The notes: generated by a model not told the origin, from the sequence alone. 64,000 bases of DNA from Desulfovibrio sp. (GCA_022839785.1 JALHJW010000002.1:248001-312000), one strand, 5' to 3'; counted from the stretch's first letter, positions 47,310 to 56,737 are shown. Translations and numbers: made by a program.

Positions 47310-47851
47310 GGTTCTCCTCCGGTATCGCGTCCGCCTGAAAAGCGGCGCACATAGGCTCTGTAGCTGCGCCCCACGGGGTCGTCCGACGCGAGAAGCCGCG
47401 CCAGTCCGCCCAGTTGCCGCGGCCCCTCGGCCAGGGGCGGCGGCTGCCGCCGCTGGGGCACGGCGACGGCATCGAGCGGAAACCGGCCACTTAGCAATTC
47501 AAAGGCGACTTTGTCAAAGTGGTCCTCGCCCAGCCAAGCGTTGACCCTGGCCAGTATCTCCGGGGCGAGGAAGCCCAGCTCCTGCATGACCAGCGGATCG
47601 TCCGCGCCGAGCAGCAGCGTGCCCTTGCGGGACCCCAGGGGCCGGGCCAGGGCCGCGATCTCCGGCCCCAGGACCTCGGACCAGGAGCGCCACAGCCCCA
47701 CCAGACGGATGCGGTCCGAGCCGCCGAGCCGGGCCAGGACGCGCGCCAGCACCTCGGACGCGCCCACGGCCACGCCCTCGCGGTTCTCGGCCGTGCGCCT
47801 GCGCCAGACGCGCCGCCGCTTCTGCTCCTGCCCGGACTGTTTTCCGCCCAT
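47306..47851 (-). CDS. DUF721 (DciA-like) protein
   Basis: 181 residues from the Met at 47851. The core (about residues 35-125: GLWRSWSEVLGPEIAALARPLGSRKGTLLLG, DPLVMQELGFLAPEILARVNAWLG) matches the DUF721/DciA KH-like domain that loads the replicative helicase in many bacteria. The N-terminal stretch is basic. The start is uncertain; ATG at 47899 would add 16 residues. Its end overlaps the SAP-like gene by four bases, so the two are co-translated. Confidence 0.75.
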   Translation of the reverse strand: MGGKQSGQEQKRRRVWRRRTAENREGVAVGASEVLARVLARLGGSDRIRLVGLWRSWSEVLGPEIAALARPLGSRKGTLLLGADDPLVMQELGFLAPEILARVNAWLGEDHFDKVAFELLSGRFPLDAVAVPQRRQPPPLAEGPRQLGGLARLLASDDPVGRSYRAYVRRFSGGRDTGGEP

Positions 47852-47984
47852 CTTCCGCCGGTCCCCGCACCGCTCCCGAACAATTTCTCGCCGCACCATG
47901 CCCCAGGCCGGAGCGGGCCGCAAGACCCGTGGCGGCCCGCTCCGGCCTGTGCTAGCCTGCCCCGAACGACGCACGGAGGTTCCC

Positions 47985-48170
47985 ATGCTGGTCAAGCCGA
48001 GCCAGGCCAAGTTCTCCTATTGCCCCCTGCTCAAGACCCACGACGACAAGCTCAAGTTCTGCCAGGCGGCCATGTGCATGATGTGGCGCTGGGCCGATCC
48101 GGACAGGACGGGCGACGAGGCCCTGGGATTCTGCGGCCTGGCGGGCAAACCCTCGGGCCTGCCGGGCTGA
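47985..48170 (+). CDS. small cysteine-containing hypothetical protein
   Basis: 61 residues starting at an ATG with ACGGAGG upstream. MLVKPSQAKFSYCPLL...FCQAAMCMMWRW with four cysteines (about 13, 26, 31 and 50) suggests metal binding. No family recognised. The ribosome binding site and good codon usage support a real gene on the plus strand between minus-strand neighbours. Confidence 0.6.
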   Translation: MLVKPSQAKFSYCPLLKTHDDKLKFCQAAMCMMWRWADPDRTGDEALGFCGLAGKPSGLPG

Positions 48171-48288
48171 CGCCGGGGCGAGGGGCGCAGAACCTGGCCT
48201 CGCGCCCTTCCCCAGCCACGGAGATTCCTCCGCATTGCGCGGGAAAACCGGCTGGCCCGGCGCGGCGGCGCGCGGACCGAGGGCGGGC

Positions 48289-48969
48289 CTACGCCTCCGG
48301 CAACCGGACGAGAATGGCCACGCGGCGGTTGCGGGCCTGGTTCGCGGGCGCGGCCTTGCCCGCGGCGTCGCGGTTCGGGGCCAGGGGCCGGGTCTCGGCC
48401 AGGCCGACGACGGCCACCCGTTCCCGCGCCACCCCGCGCTCGATGAGGAAGCGGGCCACGGCGGCCGCGCGGGCGGCCGAGAGTTCCCAGTTGGAGGGAA
48501 AGCGGGCCGAGGCGATGGGCACGTCGTCGGTGTGCCCCTCCACGGCCACGGGGTAGCCCAGTCCGGCCAGGGGCGGGGTCAGGCGCTCCAGCACGCCGCG
48601 CGCCGCCTCGGTGAGGTCCGCGCTGCCGGAGACGAAGCTGACGTCGCCCGGCAGTTCCACGAGCACGGCGTCGGGCCTGAGCTTCACGTCCACCAGTCCC
48701 TTGTCCGCGCGCAGCAGCCGGACCAGCTCCACCTGGACCTCGAACAGCCTGCGCCCCGTGTCCGGGCCGCGCACCTCGCCCGCCGGGGTCCCGGCCGCCT
48801 CGCCCTTCATGGCCGTCTTCATGCTCCTGGCCACGGAGTCCAGGGCCTGCCGGTCCGGCCGGGCGATGGCCGCGATGACCAGGAAGAAGCACAGGATGAG
48901 GGTCATCATGTCGGCGAGGGTCAGGCTCCAGCCCTCCTCGTCCTCGGTCTTCCTGCGCAGCTTGAGCAT
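48289..48969 (-). CDS. motB: flagellar motor stator protein MotB / OmpA family
   Basis: 226 residues. A single membrane helix with the proton-carrying Asp in LADMMTLILCFF (residue 20 region) follows a short basic N-terminus. The OmpA-like peptidoglycan-binding domain (about 110-220) has VEGHTDDVPIAS and NWELSAARAAAVARFL, which anchors the stator. MotA-MotB complexes convert ion flow to torque. It lies 6 bases after motA on the same strand. Confidence 0.92.
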   Translation of the reverse strand: MLKLRRKTEDEEGWSLTLADMMTLILCFFLVIAAIARPDRQALDSVARSMKTAMKGEAAGTPAGEVRGPDTGRRLFEVQVELVRLLRADKGLVDVKLRPDAVLVELPGDVSFVSGSADLTEAARGVLERLTPPLAGLGYPVAVEGHTDDVPIASARFPSNWELSAARAAAVARFLIERGVARERVAVVGLAETRPLAPNRDAAGKAAPANQARNRRVAILVRLPEA

Positions 48970-48975
48970 GGCCCG

Positions 48976-49749
48976 CTACCGCTTGTGGATGGAGGCCCAG
49001 CGCCTGGGCGGGAGATAGCCCTTGAGCTTGTCCAGGACGATGGCCGACGGCGTCTTCTCCTTGATGAAGAGGATGCCGTCGCGCATGACCTGCATCATGA
49101 TCGCGATCTGCCCGATGCGTCCCTCCACCTTGATGGCGATGGGCAGGAACAGCATGTTGGCGAAGAGCGCGCCGTAGAGCGTGGTGGTCAGGGCCACGGC
49201 CATGCCGGGGCCGAGTTGCGAAATGTCCGTGCTCATGGCCTGCATCATGGCGATGAGCCCGATGAGCGTGCCGATGATGCCGAAGGCCGGGGAGAGCCGG
49301 GCCATGGTGCGGTAGATGCCCGCCGCGTTCATCTCCCGGTCGAAGTACTGTTGGATGCGGTTGTCCAGAATTTCCCTGATCTCGGCCGGGGAATAGCCGT
49401 CCAGCACCATCTGCAGGCCGTTCTTCAAAAATTCGTTGTCGATGCGCCGCATCTCCCCTTCCAGGGCGGCGTGGCCCTTGCGCGCCGCCGTGTCGGCCAG
49501 ATGCACGCACTCGGCGATGTAGTTGTGGGTGGGCACCTCCTCCGCCCCCAGGGCGGTGAGGAAGACGCCCAGGATGCGGGCCGCCTCGCGCATGGGGTAG
49601 CAGATCAGGGTGGAGGCGATGACGCCGCCGAGCACGATGGCCACGCCCGGCAGGTTGAGGTAGACCAGCACGTTCTCCGTGGACAGCCAGACCGCCCAGC
49701 AGAGCACGGTCAGACCCGAAAGGAAGCCGAGCACCGTGGCGACGTTCAT
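48976..49749 (-). CDS. motA: flagellar motor stator protein MotA
   Basis: 257 residues. Four membrane segments, a cytoplasmic loop (about 65-155, SPAEIREILDNRIQQYFDRE) and the conserved RLSPAFGIIGTLIGLIAMMQ block with the functional proline. With MotB it forms the ion-conducting stator. The ATG at 49747-49749 is the family start; the longer frame to 50661 is antisense-like text. It overlaps the cNMP-binding/FliG-like gene by four bases and precedes motB by six, a tight three-gene operon. Confidence 0.93.
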   Translation of the reverse strand: MNVATVLGFLSGLTVLCWAVWLSTENVLVYLNLPGVAIVLGGVIASTLICYPMREAARILGVFLTALGAEEVPTHNYIAECVHLADTAARKGHAALEGEMRRIDNEFLKNGLQMVLDGYSPAEIREILDNRIQQYFDREMNAAGIYRTMARLSPAFGIIGTLIGLIAMMQAMSTDISQLGPGMAVALTTTLYGALFANMLFLPIAIKVEGRIGQIAIMMQVMRDGILFIKEKTPSAIVLDKLKGYLPPRRWASIHKR

Positions 49750-50936
49750 TTCGTCCCGCCTCCCTTGCCCGCGTTCGCGCCCTTGATCTCCCGCACCGTC
49801 TCGAACAGCTCCTCGACCACGTCGGCGGCCTCGGCGTCGTCCACGGCCTCCTTGCTTCTGGCCTCGCCCTCCACGACCTGGGCGATCTTCCTGGCCAGGT
49901 TGCCGAGGATGCGCTCCCTGACCTCGTCCGTGGGCGCGAGAGCCACGAGCACTCCGAGCTTGTAGTAGCCCAGCCGCTCGAAGGCGGTCTTCAGCGTGGC
50001 GTTGTCCACGTAGAGGACGTCCACGATGTCCCGCAGCTCCTCGGGCTTCTTGCGCTTCCTGGCCACGCTCCTGAAGAAGTCCTTGTCCTGCTTGGCGGCC
50101 CAGTCCAGCCCCCGGCTGCGGTGGAAGAAGAAGAGGCCCTCGGGAATCTCGCCCGCGGCCATCTTCTGGTAGAGGAGCTGCGGCGTCGTTCCCACGGCCT
50201 CGGCGAAGTCGTAGACGTCCAGGTGCTCCATCTCCACGCGCAGGGTGAAGTCGGAGCGTTGCAGTTCCTTGTAGAGGTTGAGGCAGACCTCGGCGAAGGT
50301 GGCGGGGTCCATGATCTTGATGAAGCGCTCGGGGAAGGTGATCTTGGCCGAACGCAGCGAGTTGATCTCCACGACCTTGAGCTTGGCCAGCCGTTCGAGG
50401 GCCGCGTCGATCTCCATCTCCGCCACGAGGATGATGGACTTCACCTTGCGCACGAACTGGAAATAGTTGAGCCCGAGGTCGTGATTGGGGTCCTTTTTCC
50501 GCTCCTCTGGCGGCAGCAGGCTGTGCACGCTCCAGGCCATCTCCAGCAGGCGGCAGATGGACAGGAAGGTGCTCTGGTGCGTGCCTTCGGGGATCATGGC
50601 CGTGGTCCGCTTGAGGCGGCGGATGAGGGCCTTGGTCAAAAACTGGATGGTCTTGGGGCACTGCTTGAGCAGGCCGTAGAGGACCTGGTTGGTGAGCACC
50701 AGAAGTTCGCAGAACTCCGCCGCCTCGGCGTTGGCCGTGCGGCGGCCGGGGTTGATGACCCCCATCTCCCCGAAGATCTCCCCCTCGCCCAGGTGGTCGA
50801 GGATGACCTTCTTGTTGTTCATGACCTTGTAGATGTTCACCGATCCCTTGCGGATCATGTAGGCGATGCCCGATTCCTGCTCCTCGCGGAAGATCACCTG
50901 GCCCTGGTAGAAGGTCTTGATGTTCGTCGAGTTCAT
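49746..50936 (-). CDS. cyclic nucleotide-binding protein with FliG-like C-terminus
   Basis: 396 residues. Residues about 5-120 are a cNMP-binding domain with GEGEIFGEMGVI and GRRTANAEA, keeping the Glu and the Arg-Thr-Ala of functional ligand pockets. A helical middle (130-290) is unassigned. Residues 301-386 resemble the FliG middle/C-terminal armadillo region: LRDIVDVLYVDNATLKTAF, VALAPTDEVRERILGNLARK. By eye, Lys350 aligns with FliG Arg281 and Glu358 with Asp289, residues that contact MotA. It lacks the CRP HTH. Overlaps motA by four bases. I chose ATG 50936 over 50963 by family start. A stator-regulating role is inference. Confidence 0.8.
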   Translation of the reverse strand: MNSTNIKTFYQGQVIFREEQESGIAYMIRKGSVNIYKVMNNKKVILDHLGEGEIFGEMGVINPGRRTANAEAAEFCELLVLTNQVLYGLLKQCPKTIQFLTKALIRRLKRTTAMIPEGTHQSTFLSICRLLEMAWSVHSLLPPEERKKDPNHDLGLNYFQFVRKVKSIILVAEMEIDAALERLAKLKVVEINSLRSAKITFPERFIKIMDPATFAEVCLNLYKELQRSDFTLRVEMEHLDVYDFAEAVGTTPQLLYQKMAAGEIPEGLFFFHRSRGLDWAAKQDKDFFRSVARKRKKPEELRDIVDVLYVDNATLKTAFERLGYYKLGVLVALAPTDEVRERILGNLARKIAQVVEGEARSKEAVDDAEAADVVEELFETVREIKGANAGKGGGTK

Positions 50937-51153
50937 GCCCGTCCGCCTGAAGTGGGAGTGCAACGCCCCGCCAGCCTATGGCAATTGCCCGGCTGCCGCA
51001 ACGGGAGAACGCCGTTCAGCCCGCATGCTCTTGTGCCGGACCATGCCGGTTGTGACGCAATCCGGCCGCAATGACAAGCCGCCGCGCAGGGGCGGAGGGG
51101 GGATGTGGCTTCCGGACGCAGTGTGTGCTATGCGGTCCGAAATCGGGGGAGCC

Positions 51154-51723
51154 ATGGAAAAACGCATTGCCGCCCAGGAGTTCAGACTCACGGACGGACA
51201 GGGCCGCGTCCGCGCCAAGATTTATCTCGCGCCGGACGGCCGTCCCATGATCGACGCCTACGACGGGGACGGCGTGCTACTCACGCGCACCGACCTGCTC
51301 GACGGCAAGGTCACGCCCATCGTGGTCCAGCAGGGCCGCAGGAGCCGGGAGCCGGAAACCATCCTGCAGTATCACGACCGCGTGGAGCGCGAGGTCGCCA
51401 TGGCGTCCCCCCGGCTGGTGGTGGGCGGCCACAAGCTGGTGCACGATTTCCAGCACAGCGAGAACGAGGCCTCGGCCCGCTATCTCAACGAGGTCGTGGT
51501 GGTCAGCGCCGAGGTGGCGGAGATCCAGATCCGCGAATACGGCGACACCTACGTCGGGCTCAAGGGCCTCTCGGGCTTCGCCGCGGACATCGTCTGCCAC
51601 TTCACCGAATCCCAGCGGCCCGTGGTCAGCCAGCTCAAGGTCGGCCAGAAGGTGCGCCTCAAGGGCAAGGTCACGGAATACGGCGGCGGCCGGGTCAAGC
51701 TCTGGGGTTGCCGCATGGAATGA
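51154..51723 (+). CDS. OB-fold (tRNA_anti-like) protein
   Basis: 189 residues. The second half (about 100-185: LNEVVVVSAEVAEIQIREYGDTYVGL, VGQKVRLKGKVTEYGGGRVKLWGC) matches the OB-fold described as tRNA_anti-like (PF12869). The first half is a beta-rich unknown region. No signal peptide. GGGGGAGCC lies just before the ATG. Function unknown. A perfect 25-bp hairpin closes the transcript. Confidence 0.7.
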   Translation: MEKRIAAQEFRLTDGQGRVRAKIYLAPDGRPMIDAYDGDGVLLTRTDLLDGKVTPIVVQQGRRSREPETILQYHDRVEREVAMASPRLVVGGHKLVHDFQHSENEASARYLNEVVVVSAEVAEIQIREYGDTYVGLKGLSGFAADIVCHFTESQRPVVSQLKVGQKVRLKGKVTEYGGGRVKLWGCRME

Positions 51724-51738
51724 CCATTCCGCAAAGAG

Positions 51739-51792
51739 CCTCGAAACACGCGGCGGGCGCTCCAGAAGGAGCGCCCGCCGCGTGTTTCGAGG
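51739..51792. terminator. 25-bp perfect convergent hairpin
   Basis: Left arm 51739-51763 and right arm 51768-51792 pair perfectly with an AGAA loop. It lies 16 bases after the OB-fold stop and 11 before the RND stop, between convergent genes, and so can end both transcripts. There is no T-run except GTTTC. Confidence 0.75.
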
Positions 51793-51802
51793 GAGCCGCT
51801 GT

Positions 51803-54800
51803 TCAGTCCTCCGCGAGGGGCGCGCGGGGAAAACGCCGCGCGAGCCAGTCGTGGAAGCCGTGCAGCATGTCCCAGAGGATGGGGATGATGAACAAGGTGA
51901 GCAGCGTGGCCGTGCACAGGCCGGTGACGAAGGTCGAGGCCATGGAGCCCCAGACCAGGGAGTAGGTCGGGAAGCCCACGGCCATGGGCAGCAGGCCGAG
52001 CACCGTGGTCAGGGTGGTGAGCAGGATGGGGCGCAGGCGCACCCGGATGGCCTCCAAGATGGCCTCCTTGCGCTCCAGTCCCTGGGCGTGCAGACGGTTG
52101 AGGAAGTCGATGAGCACGATGGCGTCGTTGACCGCCACGCCGGACACGCCGATGGTGGCGATGAAGGAGTTCACGGTGAACAGCCCTTGGGTCAGGAACT
52201 TGCCCAGGATCACGCCGGTCAGCGAAAAGACTATGGTGGTCATGATCAGGATGGGCTGGGTGTAGGACTGAAACTGCGTGGCCAGGATCATGTAGATGAT
52301 CAGCAGGGCCACGAGGTAGGCGTAGAGCAGCGACGTGTAGGAGCGCTGCGTGGTCTCGAACTCGCCCGCGAAGGTCAGTTCCGCGCCGGGGTAGTCGAAC
52401 TTGACCGCGGCGTGGTGCTCCCGCACCGCGCGGACGATGCCGGGCACGGAGACGGGCGCGCCCTCCCTGAGATTGGCCGAGATGGCCACGGTGGGGTTGT
52501 CCTGGTAGCGGTTGAGCTTATAGGGCTCGGTGTAGGTTTCCATGGCCGCCACGTCGCCCAGGCGCACCGGCCCCGCCGGATGTTGGATCACCACCTGGTC
52601 CAGGGCCTGCTCCGGCCGCTCCAGATGGACGCTCGACATCTTCAGGCGGATGTCCACGTCCTCGTCCGTGGCGCGGTACTCGCCCACGAAACGGCCATCG
52701 AGGATGGTGGCCGCGAAGGTGGCCACCTGGGCCGGGGAGAGGCCGTACTCGGCGCAGCGCTCGGGATCGGGCCGGAAGCGCACCACGCGGGCCGGGCGCC
52801 CCAGGTTGTCGCCGAAATCGAGCAAATGGGGAAAGATGTCCTCGCGCGAACGCAGGAAGCGCTTGATCTCCTCGGCCAGGGCCGCGACGCTGGCCGGGTT
52901 GGGCCCCACCACGCGGACGTTGATGCTCTTGCCGGAAGGCGGGCCGCCCGGCTCGGGCCGGACCCGGATGGTCCAGCCCTCGTCCGCGAGGGGCGCGAGG
53001 TGGCGTCGCACCCAGTCCAGATGGAGCGAGGGCGAGTTGTCCGGATTGTCGGGAAACGCCTGGTCTCCCGGCAGCGGCAGCTCGACGATGATGGCCCCCA
53101 TGTTGGAGCCCATCTCCGCCTCGTAGTCCTCGTTGAACATCATGCCCGCCGTGGCCGTGGTCGTGCGTATCTGCCCCTCTCCTCCCGCCAGCAGGCGGGC
53201 GGAGATGGCCTTGAGCCGCTCGTTGAGCTGCGCCGTGGAGGTGGTGGCCGGACCCTGCACGTCGATGATGTAGTTGAAATACTCCTCGGGGAAAAACTTG
53301 ATGCGCATGAGCGGCATGACGCCCGAGACCGAGACGCCGAGGATGAACAGCGCCAGGAGGAAGGCGGCCGCGGCGATGGCGAGGCTCTTGACGCGATGGC
53401 GCATGGTGAAGCCGACCACCCGCGCCGCCCCGGCCCGCATGAGGCGCATGATCCGCCGTTCGCTCTGCGCCGTGTGCACGTGACGCGCCTCGTGGATGGC
53501 GCTCCTGCGGCCGGGCCAGTCCATGAAATGCGGCGGCAGGGTGATGAGGCACTCGAAGAGCGAGGCGACGAGCGCCGCGGAGATGGCCACCGGAATCTGG
53601 GCGAAGAACTCGCCCGTGGAGCCGCTCATCATGAGCATGGGCAGGAAGGCGGCCACGGTGGTGGCCGTGGCCGCGACCACGGGCAGGCTGACCTCGGACG
53701 CGCCCAGCACGATGGCCTCGCGCATGGGCCGCCCCTCCTGCAGATGGCGGTAGATGTTCTCCAGAACCACGATGGCGTCGTCCACAATGATGCCCGAGAC
53801 CAGGACGAAGGAGAACAGGGTGATTTCGTTGAGCGACCAGCCTCCCACCCACATGAAGACCATGGTCAGGAGGAAGGAGAAGGGGATGCCGACCACGGTC
53901 AGGGTGGCGTTGCGCAGCCCCATGAAGAGGTGGATGATGCCGAAGACCAGGACGATGCCGGCCAGCAGGTTGCTGCCCAGGGTCGAGATGGACTCGCCGA
54001 TCTGGTCGCGCTGGTCGCGCGAAAGCAAAACCTCGACCCCGTCGCGCTCCAAAGTGGGCCTGAAGCGCTCCACGATGCGGAGGACCTCGGGCACGATGTC
54101 CAGCGCGTTACCCTGCGGGGTCTTCTTGAGGTTGAGCTGCACGGCGTCGCGGCCGTTGACCGAGGAGATGACCGCCGGCTCCCGGTAGTCGGGGCGGATG
54201 TCCTGGGCCACCTGCCCCACGGTCAGGAAGGCCCCGTCGCCGTCGCGCCGGATCACGGCCCGGGCCACGTCCGAACGGGTGCGGAACTTCTCGTCCACGA
54301 GCACGATGAACTCGCCCGAGGCGTTTTCAAAGCTGCCCGCGGGCACGCTGATGTTGGCGTTCTGCAGCGCCTGGGCCACGTCGTCTATGGTCACGCCGTA
54401 GGTGGCCATGAGCGTGGGCGAGAGTTCGACGTGCAGTTCGCGCGTATATTCGCCCTGGACCTCCACCTCCTGCACGCCCGGGATGCGCCGAAGCTCCAGC
54501 TTCATCTCGTCCGCCATGAGCGCGAGGGCGCGGTTGGAGCGCTCGCCCACGAGGTTGACCGTGACCACGGGCATCCATTCGTTGACGTCGATCATGGTGA
54601 AGGTGGGGGGATCGATGCCGCGCGGCAGCTCGTTCATCTGCCCGAGCACCTTGAGCCGCAGCTCGGTGTAAAGGGTGTCGTAGTCCGTGTCGTCGATGAA
54701 CTTGACCACGACCACGGAGCGGTCGCGGTACGAGGTGGCCTGGACGAACTCCACGTACTTCAGGTCGTCCAGGGCGTCCTCGATCTTGGTCGTGACCAGG

Positions 54801-54985
54801 GCCTCGATGTCCTGGGGCGAGGCCCCGGGATAGACCGTGGTGATCATGACCTTGCCCATCTGCACGTTGGGATAGCGCTCCACGGGCAGGCTCGCGAGGG
54901 CGAAGAGGCCGACCACGATGCCGATGACGAAGAGCAGGTTGGTCAGGACGCGCTGGGCCAGGATGGCCCGGAAGAACGCCTGCAT
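51803..54985 (-). CDS. RND efflux transporter permease, AcrB-like
   Basis: 1060 residues, 12 membrane segments in two halves. The N-terminus MQAFFRAILAQRVLTNLLFVIG and the proton-relay GIIVDDAIVVLEN (Asp pair near 401-402 in helix 4) are diagnostic of HAE1/RND pumps. It exports small molecules using the proton gradient, with the adaptor gene just upstream and an outer-membrane channel elsewhere. It lies nine bases after the adaptor gene. The substrate cannot be read. Confidence 0.95.
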   Translation of the reverse strand: MQAFFRAILAQRVLTNLLFVIGIVVGLFALASLPVERYPNVQMGKVMITTVYPGASPQDIEALVTTKIEDALDDLKYVEFVQATSYRDRSVVVVKFIDDTDYDTLYTELRLKVLGQMNELPRGIDPPTFTMIDVNEWMPVVTVNLVGERSNRALALMADEMKLELRRIPGVQEVEVQGEYTRELHVELSPTLMATYGVTIDDVAQALQNANISVPAGSFENASGEFIVLVDEKFRTRSDVARAVIRRDGDGAFLTVGQVAQDIRPDYREPAVISSVNGRDAVQLNLKKTPQGNALDIVPEVLRIVERFRPTLERDGVEVLLSRDQRDQIGESISTLGSNLLAGIVLVFGIIHLFMGLRNATLTVVGIPFSFLLTMVFMWVGGWSLNEITLFSFVLVSGIIVDDAIVVLENIYRHLQEGRPMREAIVLGASEVSLPVVAATATTVAAFLPMLMMSGSTGEFFAQIPVAISAALVASLFECLITLPPHFMDWPGRRSAIHEARHVHTAQSERRIMRLMRAGAARVVGFTMRHRVKSLAIAAAAFLLALFILGVSVSGVMPLMRIKFFPEEYFNYIIDVQGPATTSTAQLNERLKAISARLLAGGEGQIRTTTATAGMMFNEDYEAEMGSNMGAIIVELPLPGDQAFPDNPDNSPSLHLDWVRRHLAPLADEGWTIRVRPEPGGPPSGKSINVRVVGPNPASVAALAEEIKRFLRSREDIFPHLLDFGDNLGRPARVVRFRPDPERCAEYGLSPAQVATFAATILDGRFVGEYRATDEDVDIRLKMSSVHLERPEQALDQVVIQHPAGPVRLGDVAAMETYTEPYKLNRYQDNPTVAISANLREGAPVSVPGIVRAVREHHAAVKFDYPGAELTFAGEFETTQRSYTSLLYAYLVALLIIYMILATQFQSYTQPILIMTTIVFSLTGVILGKFLTQGLFTVNSFIATIGVSGVAVNDAIVLIDFLNRLHAQGLERKEAILEAIRVRLRPILLTTLTTVLGLLPMAVGFPTYSLVWGSMASTFVTGLCTATLLTLFIIPILWDMLHGFHDWLARRFPRAPLAED

Positions 54986-54994
54986 ACGGGCGGA

Positions 54995-56032
54995 CTAGAG
55001 CTTGGGCGCGACCAGGAAGGTCTCGCCCGGGCGCACGCCGTCCCCGCGCACGCGGTAGGTGTTGTCCGGCCCGGAGCCGAGCACGAAGACCTTGACGTTC
55101 TCGCCCGTGGCGCGGGAGAGCCAGTGCTCCTCGTAGCGTTCCAGCACCGCCGCCTGGGGCACCAGGACCACGCCCGCGGGATCGGGCAGGGCGAGGGCCA
55201 GCTCGGCCTTCAGGCCTCCGCGCATCTCGGGCAGGCCGCCGCTCACGGCTAGGTCCACGTTGATCTTGCGCGTCTCGGGATCGAAGTCCGGGGAGACGCG
55301 TTCAAGGCGCACTGCCACCCGCGGGCCGCCGGGCACGTCCGGAAAGCGCAGGAAAAGCTCCCCGGCCGCCTTGAGCACGGCGTATTCGTCGCTGGACAGG
55401 GCGAAGGGCACGAGCAGCGTGCCGAAGTCCCCGGCCTGACCCAGGGAAACGCCGGGGCGCACCCACTCGCCGGGCTGCAGGCTGCGGGCGATGATCCGCC
55501 AGCCCGGCCTGCCCTTGACGGCGAAACGGGCGCGGCGCTCCTTCAGGCGCGCCTCCTCGACGCGCAACGACTCCAGCTCGAACTCGTTCTGGGATTTGCT
55601 GCTGGACAACCGGTCCAGGTTCGACTGGTCAGAGAGGTCCTTCTGCACCAGCGTCCGGTAGCGCACCACTTCCTTGGCGATGAAATCGAGATTGGCCGTG
55701 ATGCGCTTCTGTTCGGCCTGGTTCTTCCTGATCTCAAGCTCGACGAAGGTGGTGTCGAGCAGGGCGTAGACCCCGTCCCTGCCCAGCTCCTGGCCCACGT
55801 CGGCCAGGACCTTCTGGCAGCGGCCCTCCTCCTCGCCCACCAGCTCCATGACGTAGCGGGGGCGGGTGTACCCGGTCAGCAGCGCCTCGCGCGGGGCGCT
55901 GCGCGCCTGGAAGATCTCGCCAGAGACCCAGGCCGGGAGGGGGGCTTTCTGCCCCAGGGCAGGCAGAGCAGCGGCGCAGCAGCACAGGCAGAGCAGCGCC
56001 GCCAGGGCGCACCGGACGGATGGGGCGTGCAT
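54995..56032 (-). CDS. RND efflux periplasmic adaptor (membrane fusion protein)
   Basis: 345 residues. A secretion signal (about 1-27, ending ALG) is followed by beta-barrel and alpha-hairpin regions: the long helical stretch TTFVELEIRKNQAEQKRITANL...VEEARLKERRARFAV is the adaptor coiled coil. The C-terminal part has a typical membrane-proximal domain. It bridges the RND pump to an outer-membrane channel. It starts four bases after tetR. Confidence 0.85.
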   Translation of the reverse strand: MHAPSVRCALAALLCLCCCAAALPALGQKAPLPAWVSGEIFQARSAPREALLTGYTRPRYVMELVGEEEGRCQKVLADVGQELGRDGVYALLDTTFVELEIRKNQAEQKRITANLDFIAKEVVRYRTLVQKDLSDQSNLDRLSSSKSQNEFELESLRVEEARLKERRARFAVKGRPGWRIIARSLQPGEWVRPGVSLGQAGDFGTLLVPFALSSDEYAVLKAAGELFLRFPDVPGGPRVAVRLERVSPDFDPETRKINVDLAVSGGLPEMRGGLKAELALALPDPAGVVLVPQAAVLERYEEHWLSRATGENVKVFVLGSGPDNTYRVRGDGVRPGETFLVAPKL

Positions 56033-56036
56033 GGGG

Positions 56037-56630
56037 TTACCGCAGGGCGTAGTCCAGGGCGTCCAGCGCCGCGTCCAGGCGCTGCGACTCTGGCAGCATG
56101 CGCATGGACCCGGCCAGCAGGAGCCCGGAGAGACCGTGCAGCGTGCCCCACAGGGAGGTGGTCACGAGCTGCGCGTTCTCGGCCGGGAGGCCCCGGGCCG
56201 CCAGACTGGCCTCCACATACTCCACGAACTTGCGCAATGTCTTCATGGGCGGATACACGCCGTCCGGGTCTTCGACAGACGGAGCGTCAGGCGTATTGAA
56301 CATCAGGTTGTAATACTCGGGATGCTCCAGCGCAAAGCTGATATACTCCCGCGCGGCTTTGCGGAGGCGCTCCACCGGATCGGCGACGCCCTCGTGCACC
56401 GCGATGCGCTCGAAGAACTCGGCGAAAGCGCCGAGTCTGAGTTCGCGCAGGATGGCGCTCTTGCCGTCGAAGTAGCGGTAGATGGTGCCGGGGCTGTACT
56501 CGATGCGTTCGGCGATGTTGCGCATGGACACGGCCTTGATCCCGCCCCTGGCGAAGAGTCCCAGGGACGCGTCCAGGATGGCCTTGCGCATCCGCTCCTG
56601 TTCACGTCGTTTGCGATCTGAGGTTCCCAT
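56037..56630 (-). CDS. TetR/AcrR family regulator of the efflux operon
   Basis: 197 residues. The N-terminal HTH (about 12-60) includes RKAILDASLGLFARGGIKAVSMRNIAERIEYSPGTIYRYFDGKSAILRE-type text, a full TetR_N motif. The C-terminal ligand domain is unassigned. First gene of tetR-adaptor-pump with 4- and 9-base spacings, so autoregulation and substrate-induced efflux are likely. A pseudo-palindrome lies 29-51 bases upstream of the start. Confidence 0.92.
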   Translation of the reverse strand: MGTSDRKRREQERMRKAILDASLGLFARGGIKAVSMRNIAERIEYSPGTIYRYFDGKSAILRELRLGAFAEFFERIAVHEGVADPVERLRKAAREYISFALEHPEYYNLMFNTPDAPSVEDPDGVYPPMKTLRKFVEYVEASLAARGLPAENAQLVTTSLWGTLHGLSGLLLAGSMRMLPESQRLDAALDALDYALR

Positions 56631-56658
56631 GGCCCCGCCATCTACCCCAGACGCTTCA

Positions 56659-56681
56659 CTTTGTAAACGACGTTCAGACGG
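56659..56681. promoter_or_regulatory. candidate TetR operator upstream of the efflux operon
   Basis: AACGACGTT (56666-56674) is a perfect short palindrome around A56670; extending it to 11 bases per arm gives 7 of 11 symmetric matches. Located in the 107-base gap before the tetR start. Weak evidence. Confidence 0.35.
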
Positions 56682-56737
56682 ATTTTTTGACTGGATTCAG
56701 CAGCCCGAGGCACCCGGCCGCACAGCCTGAACGCGGC

